64,000 bases of DNA from Bradyrhizobium sp. AZCC 1719. GTDB taxonomy: Bacteria; Pseudomonadota; Alphaproteobacteria; Rhizobiales; Xanthobacteraceae. A program made the translations under genes and the position numbers. The stretch is from assembly GCF_036924525.1 (NCBI RefSeq), contig NZ_JAZHRU010000001.1:496001-560000 (forward strand), written 5' to 3'. The notes under the pieces are model-generated. The model was not told the origin of the DNA, ran no database searches, and saw only the letters and a list, made by a program, of their open reading frames with translations. The number at the start of each line of letters is the position of its first letter. Positions within the stretch are counted from its first letter, which is position 1. This document shows, piece after piece, positions 53,863 through 63,961 of this stretch.

Positions 53863-55226
53863 TCCGTTTTTCGATTCCCGCGCAGCGCCTCGCATCCGCC
53901 CTGATCGCCGGCGCCGTACTGCTGTTGCTGGCGGCGAGCCCGTCGCACGCCGCAGCAAAGATCCAGCGGCTGGTCTCGCCTGGCGGCATCGAGGCCTGGT
54001 TCGTGCAGGACGCTACCGTCCCTCTCATTGCGATGGAATACGCCTTCGCCGGCGGCGCCGCCCAGGATCCGGCCGGCAAGTCCGGCGTCGGCAACATGGT
54101 CGCCAGCCTGCTCGATGAAGGCTCGGGCGATCTCGATTCCAAAACCTTCCACGAGCGCCTCGAGCGCCGCGCCATCGAGCTGAGCTTCTCGTCGACCCGG
54201 GACTATTTCCGCGGCTCGCTTCGAATGCTCAAGGACAACAAGGACGAGGCTTTCGGCCTGCTCCATCTGGCGCTGACCTCACCGCATTTCGACGCCGCCG
54301 ACGTCGAGCGCATTCGCGCGCAGGTGCTCTCCGGGCTGCGCCGCGACACCACTAACCCGACTTCCTTGGCGAGCCGTAAATTCCTGGAAGTCGCCTTTGG
54401 CGATCATCCCTACGGCCGACAGGCCAACGGCACGCTCGACAGCGTGCCGAAGATCGATGTCGCCGACATGAAGGATTACGTCCGCCGCGTGATTGCGAAG
54501 GATAATTTGCGGATCGCCGTGGTCGGCGACGTCGATGCCGACACGCTCGGCAAGCTCCTGGACAAGACGTTCGGCGGCCTGCCGGCCAAGGCCAGCCTCA
54601 CGCCGATTGCCGAGGTCGAGGCGACAAAGCCGCCGCAGCGCGCCTTCGTGCCGCTCGACGTGCCGCAGACCGTGGTGACGTTCGGCGGCCCCGGCATTCG
54701 CCGCCACGATCCGAATTTCATGGCCGCCTACGTCGTGAACCATATCCTCGGCGGCGGCAGCTTGTCGTCGCGGCTCTACAGGGAGGTGCGTGAAAAGCGC
54801 GGCCTCGCCTATTCAATTTATCAATCCCTGCTCTGGATGGATCGCTCCGCGCTGTTCATCGGCAATACCGGCACTCGTGCCGACCGCGCCGGCGAGACGG
54901 TGGACGCGATCGAGAAGGAAATCCGCCGCATCGCCGAGGAAGGCCCGACCCAGAAGGAGCTGGACGAGGCCAAGTCGTACCTCAAGGGCTCGCAGATGCT
55001 GGCGCTCGACACCTCTTCGAAGCTGGCACAGGCACTGCTGCAATACCAGCTCGACAAGCTGCCGATCGATTATATCGAGAAGCGCAATGCCCTCGTCGAC
55101 GCGGTCACGCTGGACGACGCCAAAAAGGCGGCGCAGAAGCTGTGGGGCCAAGGCCTGCTCACCGTGATCGTCGGCCGCGCCCCGCAAGCCGCCGTGCAGC
55201 CCGCTGCGGCGCCGAAGGCGAACTGA
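53859..55226 (+). CDS. M16-family peptidase homologue without zinc motif
   Basis: A 455-residue partner of the preceding peptidase. A signal peptide ends near SHAAAK (about 33). At the place of HxxEH it reads GVGNMVASLLDEGSG, so zinc cannot be bound. The glycine-rich loop VNHILGGGSLSSRLYREVREKRG and the YSIYQSLLW block of the non-catalytic subunit are intact. GTG 53859 overlaps the previous stop by 4 bases (GTGA) with GAGGAG upstream, so the two subunits are translationally coupled. Role inferred as substrate binding in the heterodimer. Confidence 0.94.
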   Translation: MIRFSIPAQRLASALIAGAVLLLLAASPSHAAAKIQRLVSPGGIEAWFVQDATVPLIAMEYAFAGGAAQDPAGKSGVGNMVASLLDEGSGDLDSKTFHERLERRAIELSFSSTRDYFRGSLRMLKDNKDEAFGLLHLALTSPHFDAADVERIRAQVLSGLRRDTTNPTSLASRKFLEVAFGDHPYGRQANGTLDSVPKIDVADMKDYVRRVIAKDNLRIAVVGDVDADTLGKLLDKTFGGLPAKASLTPIAEVEATKPPQRAFVPLDVPQTVVTFGGPGIRRHDPNFMAAYVVNHILGGGSLSSRLYREVREKRGLAYSIYQSLLWMDRSALFIGNTGTRADRAGETVDAIEKEIRRIAEEGPTQKELDEAKSYLKGSQMLALDTSSKLAQALLQYQLDKLPIDYIEKRNALVDAVTLDDAKKAAQKLWGQGLLTVIVGRAPQAAVQPAAAPKAN

Positions 55227-55529
55227 GCCCAAACAACCACCGGACTCGCGGCCACCCCTCTCCCCAGCCCTCCCCCGCAAGGGGGGAGGGAGCGAACCGC
55301 CCGTGTGGTTGATGGTAGCCGCCGTCATTGAGAGCGACGGTGGCGCCGCATACTCGCTGTGTTCCCTCTCCCCTTGCGGGAGAGGGTTAGGGAGAGGGGT
55401 GGCCACGACGGCAGTGCTTGTGGGCGGTTTACCCTCCCCGTCCCTCCCTACGGAAAAAGCGCGGCAGAGCAACCTCAACACAAACCCGCTATTGTGCCCT
55501 CGCCGATTCTTCTTTCCCCGGTGAACGCC
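55227..55529. repeat. Intergenic gap with two G/C-run palindromic repeats
   Basis: At about 55255-55296 CCCCTCTCCCCAGCCC pairs loosely with the inverted GGGGGGAGGG; an almost identical 36-base unit is at 60014-60050. At about 55359-55405 CCCTCTCCCC and GGGGAGAGGG form a second hairpin, similar to 59940-59985. No gene is seen in the gap; arfB starts at its end. Confidence 0.65.
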
Positions 55530-55946
55530 ATGCTGCGGGTTTCCCGCGACCTCACGATTGACGAAAACGACATCGAGATCGGCTTCGTCCGCGCCTCCGG
55601 CCCGGGCGGGCAGAATGTCAACAAGCTCGCGACCGCAGCGCAGCTCCGCTTCGACACGCGCAAGATCGCGCTGCCGGAGGATGCGGCCGCACGGCTGGTG
55701 CGGCTCGCCGGCCAGCGCATGACCAAGGAGGGCGTGATCGTGATCCACGCCCAGCGCTTCCGTACCCAGGAGCGCAACCGGGCCGACGCCATCGACCGCC
55801 TGCTCGAATTGGTGCGTGAGGCCCTGATCCGCCCGACGCCGCGCCGGCCGACCAAGCCGACCTTCGGATCGAAGCAGCGGCGGCTGGAAGGCAAGAAGCG
55901 GCGCAGCGACGTCAAGGCGAAACGCACGGCGCGCTTTGACGATTGA
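55530..55946 (+). CDS. arfB: Alternative ribosome-rescue factor B (peptidyl-tRNA hydrolase ArfB)
   Basis: A 138-residue ArfB/YaeJ-family rescue factor. The catalytic GGQ is at residues 26-28 (RASGPGGQNVNKLAT). The basic C-terminal tail (KPTFGSKQRRLEGKKRRSD and on) enters the mRNA channel of stalled ribosomes, so non-stop complexes are freed without mRNA. The pattern RFRTQERNRADAI is typical. ATG 55530 is the family N-terminus; GTG 55521 is possible. The region upstream is repeat DNA. It converges with the sigma factor gene. Confidence 0.95.
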   Translation: MLRVSRDLTIDENDIEIGFVRASGPGGQNVNKLATAAQLRFDTRKIALPEDAAARLVRLAGQRMTKEGVIVIHAQRFRTQERNRADAIDRLLELVREALIRPTPRRPTKPTFGSKQRRLEGKKRRSDVKAKRTARFDD

Positions 55947-55964
55947 GCCGCCAATCACGACGTC

Positions 55965-56498
55965 TCAATCGCGAACTAGATATTCCCGGATCATGATCCG
56001 CGCGCGGTGAATGCGCGCCTTGACGCTTTCGCGTGTCAGCCCAAGAACACCAGCGATCTCGTCGATCGACAACTCCTCGATATCGCGCAGCAGGATCACC
56101 TCGCGATAGTGGTCGGGCAGCGACTGGATGGCGCGGGAAAGATCGATGCGAATGTCTTCCGGCGCAAGATGCGCCAGGTGCGCCTCCGCATCGTCGGCCG
56201 GCGCCGCCGGTGCTCCCGTCGCCCGACGCAGCAAGCGAAGACAGGCGCGGCGCGCCACTGCAAACAACCACGCCGAAAACGACGTCACCGCGCGCAACGT
56301 GCCGACCCGCCGGTACAAGAGCAACAGCGTTTCCTGAACCGCGTCGTCGATATCGGCCGCGCGGCAATTGCGTGCAGCATAGCGGCGGATATCCGGCTGA
56401 GCAGCCGCGATCAGCGACACCAGCGCCTCGGTGTCGCCGCCGCGGGCGGCCTCGATCAGCGAAGGGCTCCAGCGCCCCGCTCGGACCAACGCACTCAT
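55965..56498 (-). CDS. ECF-type RNA polymerase sigma factor
   Basis: A 177-residue extracytoplasmic-function sigma. Region 2 is around residues 35-90 (DIDDAVQETLLLLYRRVGTLRAV), and region 4 around 115-170 has SLPDHYREVILLRDIEELSIDEIAGVLGLTRESVKARIHRAR as the HTH (named here in parts). It overlaps by 4 bases with the DUF2892 membrane protein gene just upstream, which could act as its anti-sigma or sensor by position only. No classic zinc anti-sigma is present. Promoter target unknown. ATG 56498. Confidence 0.92.
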   Translation of the reverse strand: MSALVRAGRWSPSLIEAARGGDTEALVSLIAAAQPDIRRYAARNCRAADIDDAVQETLLLLYRRVGTLRAVTSFSAWLFAVARRACLRLLRRATGAPAAPADDAEAHLAHLAPEDIRIDLSRAIQSLPDHYREVILLRDIEELSIDEIAGVLGLTRESVKARIHRARIMIREYLVRD

Positions 56499-56701
56499 GA
56501 CGAGGGAAGCCTGCGGCCGACCATGGCACACATCGGACAAAAGCCGAAAAATCCGGTCGCGATTGCGACCGCGCCGGTGGCCGCGATCAGGTAGCCGGCC
56601 GTCGTGCCGGATATGCCGAAAAGCCCATAGGCGATCATCACAACGCCCCCGATCGTCCGCATCGCCCGCTCCCAGCCCGGCAAATTCTTGCGATAGAACA
56701 T
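56495..56701 (-). CDS. DUF2892 small membrane protein
   Basis: A 68-residue DUF2892 protein (YgaP-like membrane domain). It starts FYRKNLPGWERAMRTIGGV, typical of the family, has two spans (about 15-32 and 35-52), and ends with a Cys pair in FFGFCPMCAMVGR. The pair could bind metal or heme, or be redox active. It overlaps the ECF sigma start by 4 bases, so both are translated from one mRNA. A link to redox or metal sensing is an inference. ATG 56701 with AAGGGAG upstream. Confidence 0.85.
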   Translation of the reverse strand: MFYRKNLPGWERAMRTIGGVVMIAYGLFGISGTTAGYLIAATGAVAIATGFFGFCPMCAMVGRRLPSS

Positions 56702-56799
56702 AACAGCTCCCTTCGATTGCGCGAAAGAACGTCAGCGCGTTCTCGTCAGATAGAGCCGCCGGGCCGAGCTTTCGGTTCGCGGATCGCCAGTCGAGGCAT

Positions 56800-56830
56800 A
56801 AAAAAACTCCGGCCGCCGCACGGCCGGAGT
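56800..56830 (-). terminator. Rho-independent terminator
   Basis: On the minus strand, ACTCCGGCCG (56821-56830) and CGGCCGGAGT (56806-56815) form a perfect 10-bp stem with a 5-base loop, followed by seven T. It is about 48 bases after the stop of the exported gene at 56878-57165. Confidence 0.9.
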
Positions 56831-56877
56831 TCTGTTGGAGAGCAACCCGTCTGAGGAGGCGGGTTTCCCCCAGGCAC

Positions 56878-57165
56878 TTAGCGGCTGCTTGCTGGAGGGG
56901 TCGCCGCTCCGCCCGTGGCCTTGGGCGGCGCTGCACTACCGCCCGCTCCGACGGTGCCTTTCGCGCCCGGCTTGGTGCCTGCCCTCTGGCCCGCGGCGCC
57001 CGCCGGCGCGTCTTCGTCCATGCTGCCCGACGCGCCGCCCTGCATCTGGGTGCCCTTTGCTCCGCCGCGGATCTGGGTGTCGGATGAGGCGCCTTGCGCC
57101 AGTACCGGACCGGCAAGCAGAGCCGAGATTGCAACCGCGATCGCCGAGGTTTTCACTAGCTTCAT
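56878..57165 (-). CDS. Small exported low-complexity protein
   Basis: A 95-residue protein. A signal peptide (MKLVKTSAIAVAISALLAGP) ends near LAQG. The mature part is low in complexity, rich in Gly, Ala, Pro, Lys and Gln (QIRGGAKGTQMQGGASG, then TPPASSR). I do not recognise a family. GGAGAAATGG precedes ATG 57165. Two palindromes lie just upstream (57229-57238 and 57261-57277), which suggests local regulation. A strong terminator follows, so it is probably a single-gene transcript, separate from the ECF operon downstream. Confidence 0.75.
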   Translation of the reverse strand: MKLVKTSAIAVAISALLAGPVLAQGASSDTQIRGGAKGTQMQGGASGSMDEDAPAGAAGQRAGTKPGAKGTVGAGGSAAPPKATGGAATPPASSR

Positions 57166-57228
57166 CCATTTCTCCAAGGTTTTGTCGACGACGAACAGTT
57201 CGGCTTCTTCAGGCACCGTTCACAACCC

Positions 57229-57277
57229 GAACATGTTCATCGCCGGATCAGTCGTTATCCGCGAACGGTGCGTTCGC
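57229..57277. promoter_or_regulatory. Palindromes in the gap upstream of mutL and the small exported gene
   Basis: GAACATGTTC (57229-57238) is a perfect 10-bp palindrome, and GCGAACG-gtg-CGTTCGC (57261-57277) a perfect 7-bp inverted pair, both about 70-110 bases from ATG 57165. An AT-rich stretch (57387-57402) lies nearer mutL. They could be operator sites. No gene is seen in the 303-base gap 57166-57468. Confidence 0.4.
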
Positions 57278-57468
57278 CATGCAAGCCGCGCGATGTGGTG
57301 ATCGTGCAGGGATTTCGAGGTCATTTTGCGAATCCTTGGCCACATGCAGACCGCATATTCGGCGCCTCCGCAGCGTCCGGAAAGTTCCGTAAAAATATTT
57401 TGAACACATGCATTTGACTCGGTAGCCGCGTAAAATCGTCATCCAGCCTCGAATCGATCCGAGAACGC

Positions 57469-59274
57469 ATGCCCGTCCGCCAGCTCCCCGAACAGGTCGT
57501 CAATCGCATCGCCGCCGGCGAAGTGGTCGAACGTCCCGCAAGCGTGGTCAAGGAACTGGTCGAAAACGCGATCGACGCCGGCGCCAGCCGCGTCGACATT
57601 TTCACCGATGGCGGCGGCAGGCGGCGGATCGGCATCACCGATGACGGCAGCGGAATGACCCATGGCGATCTCGCGCTCGCCGTCGACCGTCATGCCACCT
57701 CCAAGCTCGACGACGAGGATCTGTTACGCATTCGCACGCTGGGCTTTCGCGGCGAGGCCCTGCCCTCGATCGGCGCCGTGGCGAAGCTCGGTATCACCAC
57801 GCGCCACGCCAGCGAGCCTCATGCCTGGTCGCTATCGGTCGAAGGCGGTCTGAAATCGCAGATCATGCCGGCCGCGCTGTCGCAGGGCACCCGCGTCGAA
57901 GTCAGCGATCTCTTTTATGCAACGCCCGCCCGGCTGAAATTCCTCAAGACCGACCGCACCGAGGCCGAGGCGATCCGCGAAGTGGTGCGGCGCCTCGCGA
58001 TGGCGCGGCCTGACATCGCTTTCACCTTGGCCGGCGAGGAACGCGCGCCGGTGACCTGGGCCGCGGCGCTGCCGGGTGCTGCGGGCCGGCTGACGCGGCT
58101 CGGCGACATCTTAGGTCACGATTTCCGCTCTTGCGCCATCGAAGTGCGCTCCGAGCGCGAAGGCGTCGTGGTCGAGGGCTTTGCCGCCGCCCCCTCGCTG
58201 ACCCGCGCCAATGCGCTCGGGCAATATCTGTTCGTCAACGGCCGCCCGGTCCGCGACAAGCTCATCCTCGGCGCGGTGCGCGCGGCCTATTCCGACTATC
58301 TGCCGCGTGACCGTCATCCTGTCGTCGCGCTGTTCGTGACGCTGGCGCCGCAGGAGGTTGACGCCAACGTGCATCCGGCCAAGACCGAGGTGCGGTTTCG
58401 CAACGCCGGCCTCGTTCGCGCGCTGATCGTGCATGCGCTCAAGGACGGCCTCGCCCGCGAGGGCCGGCGCACCGCCGCCAATACCGACGGTGCCGCGCTG
58501 TCGGCGTTTCGTCCGTCCTTTGCGCCGCGCCCGACCAACTGGGACTGGCGGAGTTCGCCGGCCTATCCGGTCCGGCCTTCGTTCGAAGGCGTGGCGGCAA
58601 CGGCGCTCGCCGAAGCCGGGCAAGCCGCATTCGATGTCGGCGCGCCAACCGCCGACGTGCGCTTCGAGGCGCAGCCCTCCGCCGACCTGCTCGACCGTCC
58701 GCTCGGCGCGGCGCGGACGCAAATCCACGAGACCTATATCGTCTCACAGACCCGCGACGGCCTCATCGTCGTGGATCAGCACGCCGCCCATGAGCGCATC
58801 GTCTACGAAAAGCTGAAGGCGTCGCTGGCGAAGAACGGCGTGCAGCGGCAGATTCTTCTGATCCCCGAGATCGTCGAACTCGATGAGGCTACCGTCGAGA
58901 AGCTGCTGGCGCGCGCCGAGGAACTCGCCTCCTTCGGACTTGCGATCGAATCTTTCGGCCCCGGCGCGGTGGCGGTGCGCGAGACACCATCGTTGCTCGG
59001 CAAGGCGAATGCCGCAGGCTTGCTGCGCGATCTCGCCGAGCACATGGCCGAATGGGACGAGGCACTGCCGCTGGAGCGCCGCCTGATGCATGTCGCGGCC
59101 ACCATGGCCTGCCACGGCTCGGTCCGCGCCGGGAGACGCCTCAAGCCGGAAGAGATGAACGCGCTTCTGCGCGAGATGGAAGACACGCCGAATTCCGGCC
59201 AGTGTAACCACGGCCGCCCGACCTATGTGGAATTGAAGCTGAGCGACATCGAGAAGCTGTTCGGGCGGCGGTGA
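57469..59274 (+). CDS. mutL: DNA mismatch repair protein MutL
   Basis: A 601-residue MutL. The GHKL ATPase has VVKELVENAIDAGAS, TDDGSGM and GFRGEALPSIGAV. The C-terminal domain carries the endonuclease motif DQHA(x)2E(x)4E as DQHAAHERIVYE (436-447), the ACHGSVRAG and CNHGRPT blocks. So, unlike E. coli, this MutL nicks DNA itself, as expected where MutH is absent. MutS is not in the window. ATG 57469. Confidence 0.97.
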   Translation: MPVRQLPEQVVNRIAAGEVVERPASVVKELVENAIDAGASRVDIFTDGGGRRRIGITDDGSGMTHGDLALAVDRHATSKLDDEDLLRIRTLGFRGEALPSIGAVAKLGITTRHASEPHAWSLSVEGGLKSQIMPAALSQGTRVEVSDLFYATPARLKFLKTDRTEAEAIREVVRRLAMARPDIAFTLAGEERAPVTWAAALPGAAGRLTRLGDILGHDFRSCAIEVRSEREGVVVEGFAAAPSLTRANALGQYLFVNGRPVRDKLILGAVRAAYSDYLPRDRHPVVALFVTLAPQEVDANVHPAKTEVRFRNAGLVRALIVHALKDGLAREGRRTAANTDGAALSAFRPSFAPRPTNWDWRSSPAYPVRPSFEGVAATALAEAGQAAFDVGAPTADVRFEAQPSADLLDRPLGAARTQIHETYIVSQTRDGLIVVDQHAAHERIVYEKLKASLAKNGVQRQILLIPEIVELDEATVEKLLARAEELASFGLAIESFGPGAVAVRETPSLLGKANAAGLLRDLAEHMAEWDEALPLERRLMHVAATMACHGSVRAGRRLKPEEMNALLREMEDTPNSGQCNHGRPTYVELKLSDIEKLFGRR

Positions 59275-59278
59275 GGAA

Positions 59279-59366
59279 GTAGGGTGGGCAAAGCGAAGCG
59301 TGCCCACCATCACGAACGGAGAGTGCGATGGTGGGCACGGCGCAAGCGCGCCTTTGCCCACCCTAC
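59279..59366. repeat. Palindromic repeat, GTAGGGTGGGCAAAG family, copy 4
   Basis: GTAGGGTGGGCAAAG and CTTTGCCCACCCTAC are perfect outer inverts, with inner GTGCCCACCAT and ATGGTGGGCAC. It spans the junction of convergent mutL and rsmD; the right arm overlaps the last bases of rsmD. Confidence 0.92.
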
Positions 59367-59923
59367 GAGTTCGAGTTCTTTAGAAACACGAACTCCGTGT
59401 CGTCATACGTGCGCCGCTCCAGCTCCTCGAATCCATTGGGCGCCGCGAACGCCGCAGCCTTCGCCTCCTCCACTACCACGAGCGCACCGGGCGTCAGCCA
59501 GCCGCCATCGCGCAGCGAGACCAGCGCCTTCTCCGCGAGACTCTTGCCATAGGGCGGATCGAGGAACACCAGCGAGAACGGCTCGACCGGATGCGCCGGG
59601 CCGAGATTGGTGGCGTCGCGGCGATAGACTTTTGTCACGCCGCCGAGCCCCAGCGCCTCGACATTGTTGCGCAACAACGCGCGCGCTTCGGCGCCGTTGT
59701 CGACGAACAGCGTGAAGCTGGCTCCGCGCGACACCGCCTCGATGCCGAGCGCACCGGTGCCGGCGAACAGGTCGAGCACGCGTGCGCCTTCGATCGGGTT
59801 GTCGTAAGCGTGCATCAGGATGTTGAACACGGACTCGCGCAAGCGATCCGCCGTCGGGCGAATGTCCCGCGAGGAGGGCGAGGCGATATTACGGCCCTTC
59901 AATCGTCCGCCGACGACACGCAT
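59363..59923 (-). CDS. rsmD: 16S rRNA (guanine(966)-N2)-methyltransferase RsmD
   Basis: A 186-residue RsmD that methylates G966 of 16S rRNA in assembled 30S. The N-terminal RVVGGRLKGRNIASPSS is the family start, the SAM motif DLFAGTG is at 51-57, and the catalytic DPPY at 122-125 (FLDPPYGKSLA). ATG 59923 begins at the family N-terminus; the in-frame upstream stretch is repeat DNA. Its stop lies within the arm of a palindromic repeat. rluB is next upstream on the same strand. Confidence 0.95.
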   Translation of the reverse strand: MRVVGGRLKGRNIASPSSRDIRPTADRLRESVFNILMHAYDNPIEGARVLDLFAGTGALGIEAVSRGASFTLFVDNGAEARALLRNNVEALGLGGVTKVYRRDATNLGPAHPVEPFSLVFLDPPYGKSLAEKALVSLRDGGWLTPGALVVVEEAKAAAFAAPNGFEELERRTYDDTEFVFLKNSNS

Positions 59924-59939
59924 CAACGTGCGGCCCGGC

Positions 59940-60050
59940 TGTGCTCCCTTCCCCCTTGCGGGGAAGGGTTGGGGAAGGGGGTGCCACACGGGCAGACTTC
60001 CCGTGGGATACCCCTCTCCCTAGCCCTCCCCCGCAAGGGGGGAGGGAACG
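59940..60050. repeat. Two G/C-run palindromic repeats between rluB and rsmD
   Basis: CTTCCCCCTTGCGGGGAAGG at about 59948-59967 and CCCTCCCCCGCAAGGGGGGA at about 60028-60047. The second unit, with the preceding CTCTCCCTAG, matches 55258-55296 closely. The rest of the spacer shows no gene. Confidence 0.65.
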
Positions 60051-60105
60051 CAGTATGCGCCGGGTCAGAGACCACAGAAGGAAGCGCGACACTCATCTGG
60101 CGTCC

Positions 60106-62205
<2,100 letters not shown>

Positions 62206-62370
62206 GAATGTTCTCTTGGGTCCGAATAAAATGGCCATCAGGCGGATCAGGATGGGCTGTCATAGCGATAACGCGCGCGCACTTCGCTCAAGGCGCATTC
62301 TCACGCAAAACCGGCATCCACGTTTGCTGAAGGCGGCCCTCATAGCAGGTTTATTCCAATGATACGAGGC

Positions 62371-62817
62371 ATGACTGCTCCTTCTTTCATGGATTTGGCG
62401 CTGAAAACGGCCGAAAACGCCGGAAAAGCCGGCGAAGTTCCGATCGGCTGCGTGATCGTGAGGGATTACGAGGTGATCGCCACCGCCGGCAACCGGACGC
62501 TGACTGACCGCGACCCGACCGCGCACGCCGAAATCCTCGCGATCCGGCAGGCGGCCGAGGCCATCGGCACCGAACGGCTGGTCGATTGCGACCTCTACGT
62601 CACGCTGGAGCCCTGCACGATGTGCGCCGGCGCGATCTCGTTTGCGCGGATCCGGCGGCTCTATTACGGCGCCGCCGATCCCAAGGGCGGCGCGGTGGAT
62701 TCCGGCGTGCGGTTCTTTGCCCAGCCGACCTGCCATCACGTGCCGGAGGTTTATTCGGCGGTCGGCGAGAGCAAGGCCGCGGCGCTGTTGCGGGATTTTT
62801 TCAGGGAGCGGCGGTGA
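62371..62817 (+). CDS. tadA: tRNA-specific adenosine deaminase TadA
   Basis: A 148-residue zinc deaminase converting A34 to inosine in tRNA-Arg(ACG). The zinc and proton-shuttle motif HAE is His52-Ala53-Glu54 (DPTAHAEILAI) and the two zinc cysteines are Cys82 and Cys85 (LEPCTMCAGAIS). The C-terminal PEVYSAVGESKAAALLRDFF is typical. ATG 62371 with GAGGC near is preferred; ATG 62359 is in frame. It diverges from rluB, another RNA-modifying gene, sharing a 165-base promoter gap. Confidence 0.95.
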   Translation: MTAPSFMDLALKTAENAGKAGEVPIGCVIVRDYEVIATAGNRTLTDRDPTAHAEILAIRQAAEAIGTERLVDCDLYVTLEPCTMCAGAISFARIRRLYYGAADPKGGAVDSGVRFFAQPTCHHVPEVYSAVGESKAAALLRDFFRERR

Positions 62818-62824
62818 TGGACCT

Positions 62825-62893
62825 GTAGCCCGGATGAGCGAAGCGATATCCGGGGGACCGTGTCCCGGATATCGCTTCGCTCATCCGGGCTAC
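62825..62893. repeat. Palindromic repeat, GTAGCCCGGATGAGCG family, copy 2
   Basis: GTAGCCCGGATGAGCGAAGC inverts with GCTTCGCTCATCCGGGCTAC, and inner GATATCCGGG pairs with CCCGGATATC. Copy 1 is at 4717-4794. It lies between convergent tadA and the hydrolase, 3 bases from the stop codon of the latter. Confidence 0.92.
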
Positions 62894-62896
62894 GAA

Positions 62897-63808
62897 TCAC
62901 GCCGCCAGGAAAAACTCCCGCAGCAATTTCGCCGTCACGCCCGGATTCTCCTCCGTCAAAAAATGTCCGGAATCGACCGGCGCTCCTTCCACATTCGTCG
63001 CCCATTTCTTCCACGCATCGAGCGGCGTCGTTGCAGCAGGCGCGACGCCGGCATCGCCCCACAGCGCCAGCATTGGAACCGTGATCTTCTTTCCGGCATC
63101 GAAATCGGCCTTGTCGATTTCGTAGTCGGCATAGGCACCGGCACGGTAGTCCTCGCACATCGCATGCACGCGGGCGGGATCGCGGAATGGCGCGAGATAA
63201 TGTTCCAGCGCGCGTGGATCGATCGCGTCGAGCGTCTTCGATTTGGTCTGGCTGGCCATCTTGTACTTGAGGAAAAATTCTCCATTGTTGGCGATCAGCG
63301 TTTCCGGCAGCGGATAGGGCTGCGCCAGAAACGCCCAGTGGTAGATCTTGAGCGCCGAAAGCCGGTTCAACTTCTCCCAATAGTCATAGGTCGGCGCGAT
63401 ATCGAGCACCGCGAGCTTCGACAGCCGGCCGGGATGATCGAGCGCCAGCCGGTATGACACGCGGCCGCCGCGGTCGTGACCGGCGAGCGCGAAATGCACA
63501 TGGCCGAGCTGCTCCATCGCCTCCACCATCACTTTCGCCATCGCGCGCTTGGTGTAGGGCGTATGGTTCTCATCGCTGCGGGGCATGTCCGACCAGCCAT
63601 AGCCCGGCAGGTCAGCGATGATCAGCGTGAACCGGTCCGCCAGTTGCGGCGCGACTTGGTGCCACATCACATGCGTCGACGAAAAACCATGCAGCAGCAA
63701 TAGCGGCGGGCCGTTGCCGCCAACACGGGCAAAGATGCGGCCCGATGAGGTGTTGATCCATTCGGCCGCGTATCCGGGAAACAGATCGGCAAGATCGGGC
63801 ATCTTCAT
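62897..63808 (-). CDS. Fluoroacetate-dehalogenase-like alpha/beta hydrolase
   Basis: A 303-residue alpha/beta hydrolase very like fluoroacetate dehalogenase RPA1163 of Rhodopseudomonas palustris (compared from memory, offset +2). The catalytic Asp112 is in [10 protein letters not shown] with Arg113 and Arg116 for the carboxylate, Asp136 in VLDIAPT, and His282 in SGHFL. The fluoride pocket His157, Trp158 and Tyr221 is complete. The lid position I align with Trp185 of RPA1163 is Gln187. C-F cleavage of haloacetates is a strong inference; related epoxide or ester activity is the alternative. Start ATG 63808; ATG 63802 is possible. Confidence 0.88.
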   Translation of the reverse strand: MKMPDLADLFPGYAAEWINTSSGRIFARVGGNGPPLLLLHGFSSTHVMWHQVAPQLADRFTLIIADLPGYGWSDMPRSDENHTPYTKRAMAKVMVEAMEQLGHVHFALAGHDRGGRVSYRLALDHPGRLSKLAVLDIAPTYDYWEKLNRLSALKIYHWAFLAQPYPLPETLIANNGEFFLKYKMASQTKSKTLDAIDPRALEHYLAPFRDPARVHAMCEDYRAGAYADYEIDKADFDAGKKITVPMLALWGDAGVAPAATTPLDAWKKWATNVEGAPVDSGHFLTEENPGVTAKLLREFFLAA

Positions 63809-63841
63809 ACTCTCTCGTCATCCGCTACCTGTCATCATCCG

Positions 63842-63880
63842 CCAACGGGTCGCGCGAATGCGCGCCCGATGACAGGCTCC
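63842..63880. repeat. 39-bp palindromic module, exact inverted copy of 2458-2496
   Basis: It runs from CCAACGGGTC to GATGACAGGCTCC, with the core GTCGCGCGAATGCGCGCCC, which can fold. It is identical, in reverse complement, to 2458-2496, and related to 637-676. It lies about 35 bases upstream of the dehalogenase start. Confidence 0.9.
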
Positions 63881-63939
63881 GGCGGATGATCCAGTAAACA
63901 CCAGCCTCTCCTTTAACAACAGGCGCCTCGGCGTACTGG

Positions 63940-63961
63940 ATACCCCGCATGCGCGGGGTAT
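63940..63961. repeat. Perfect palindrome at the right edge
   Basis: ATACCCCGC and GCGGGGTAT, with ATGC in the centre, form a 22-base near-perfect palindrome. It lies beyond the previous module in the gap that reaches the window end; no gene is seen from 63809 to 64000. Confidence 0.6.

Noticed and set aside
59279..59366. Reading the palindromic repeats as a CRISPR array
   Set aside because: Copies are kilobases apart, lack regular spacers, and no cas genes are present.
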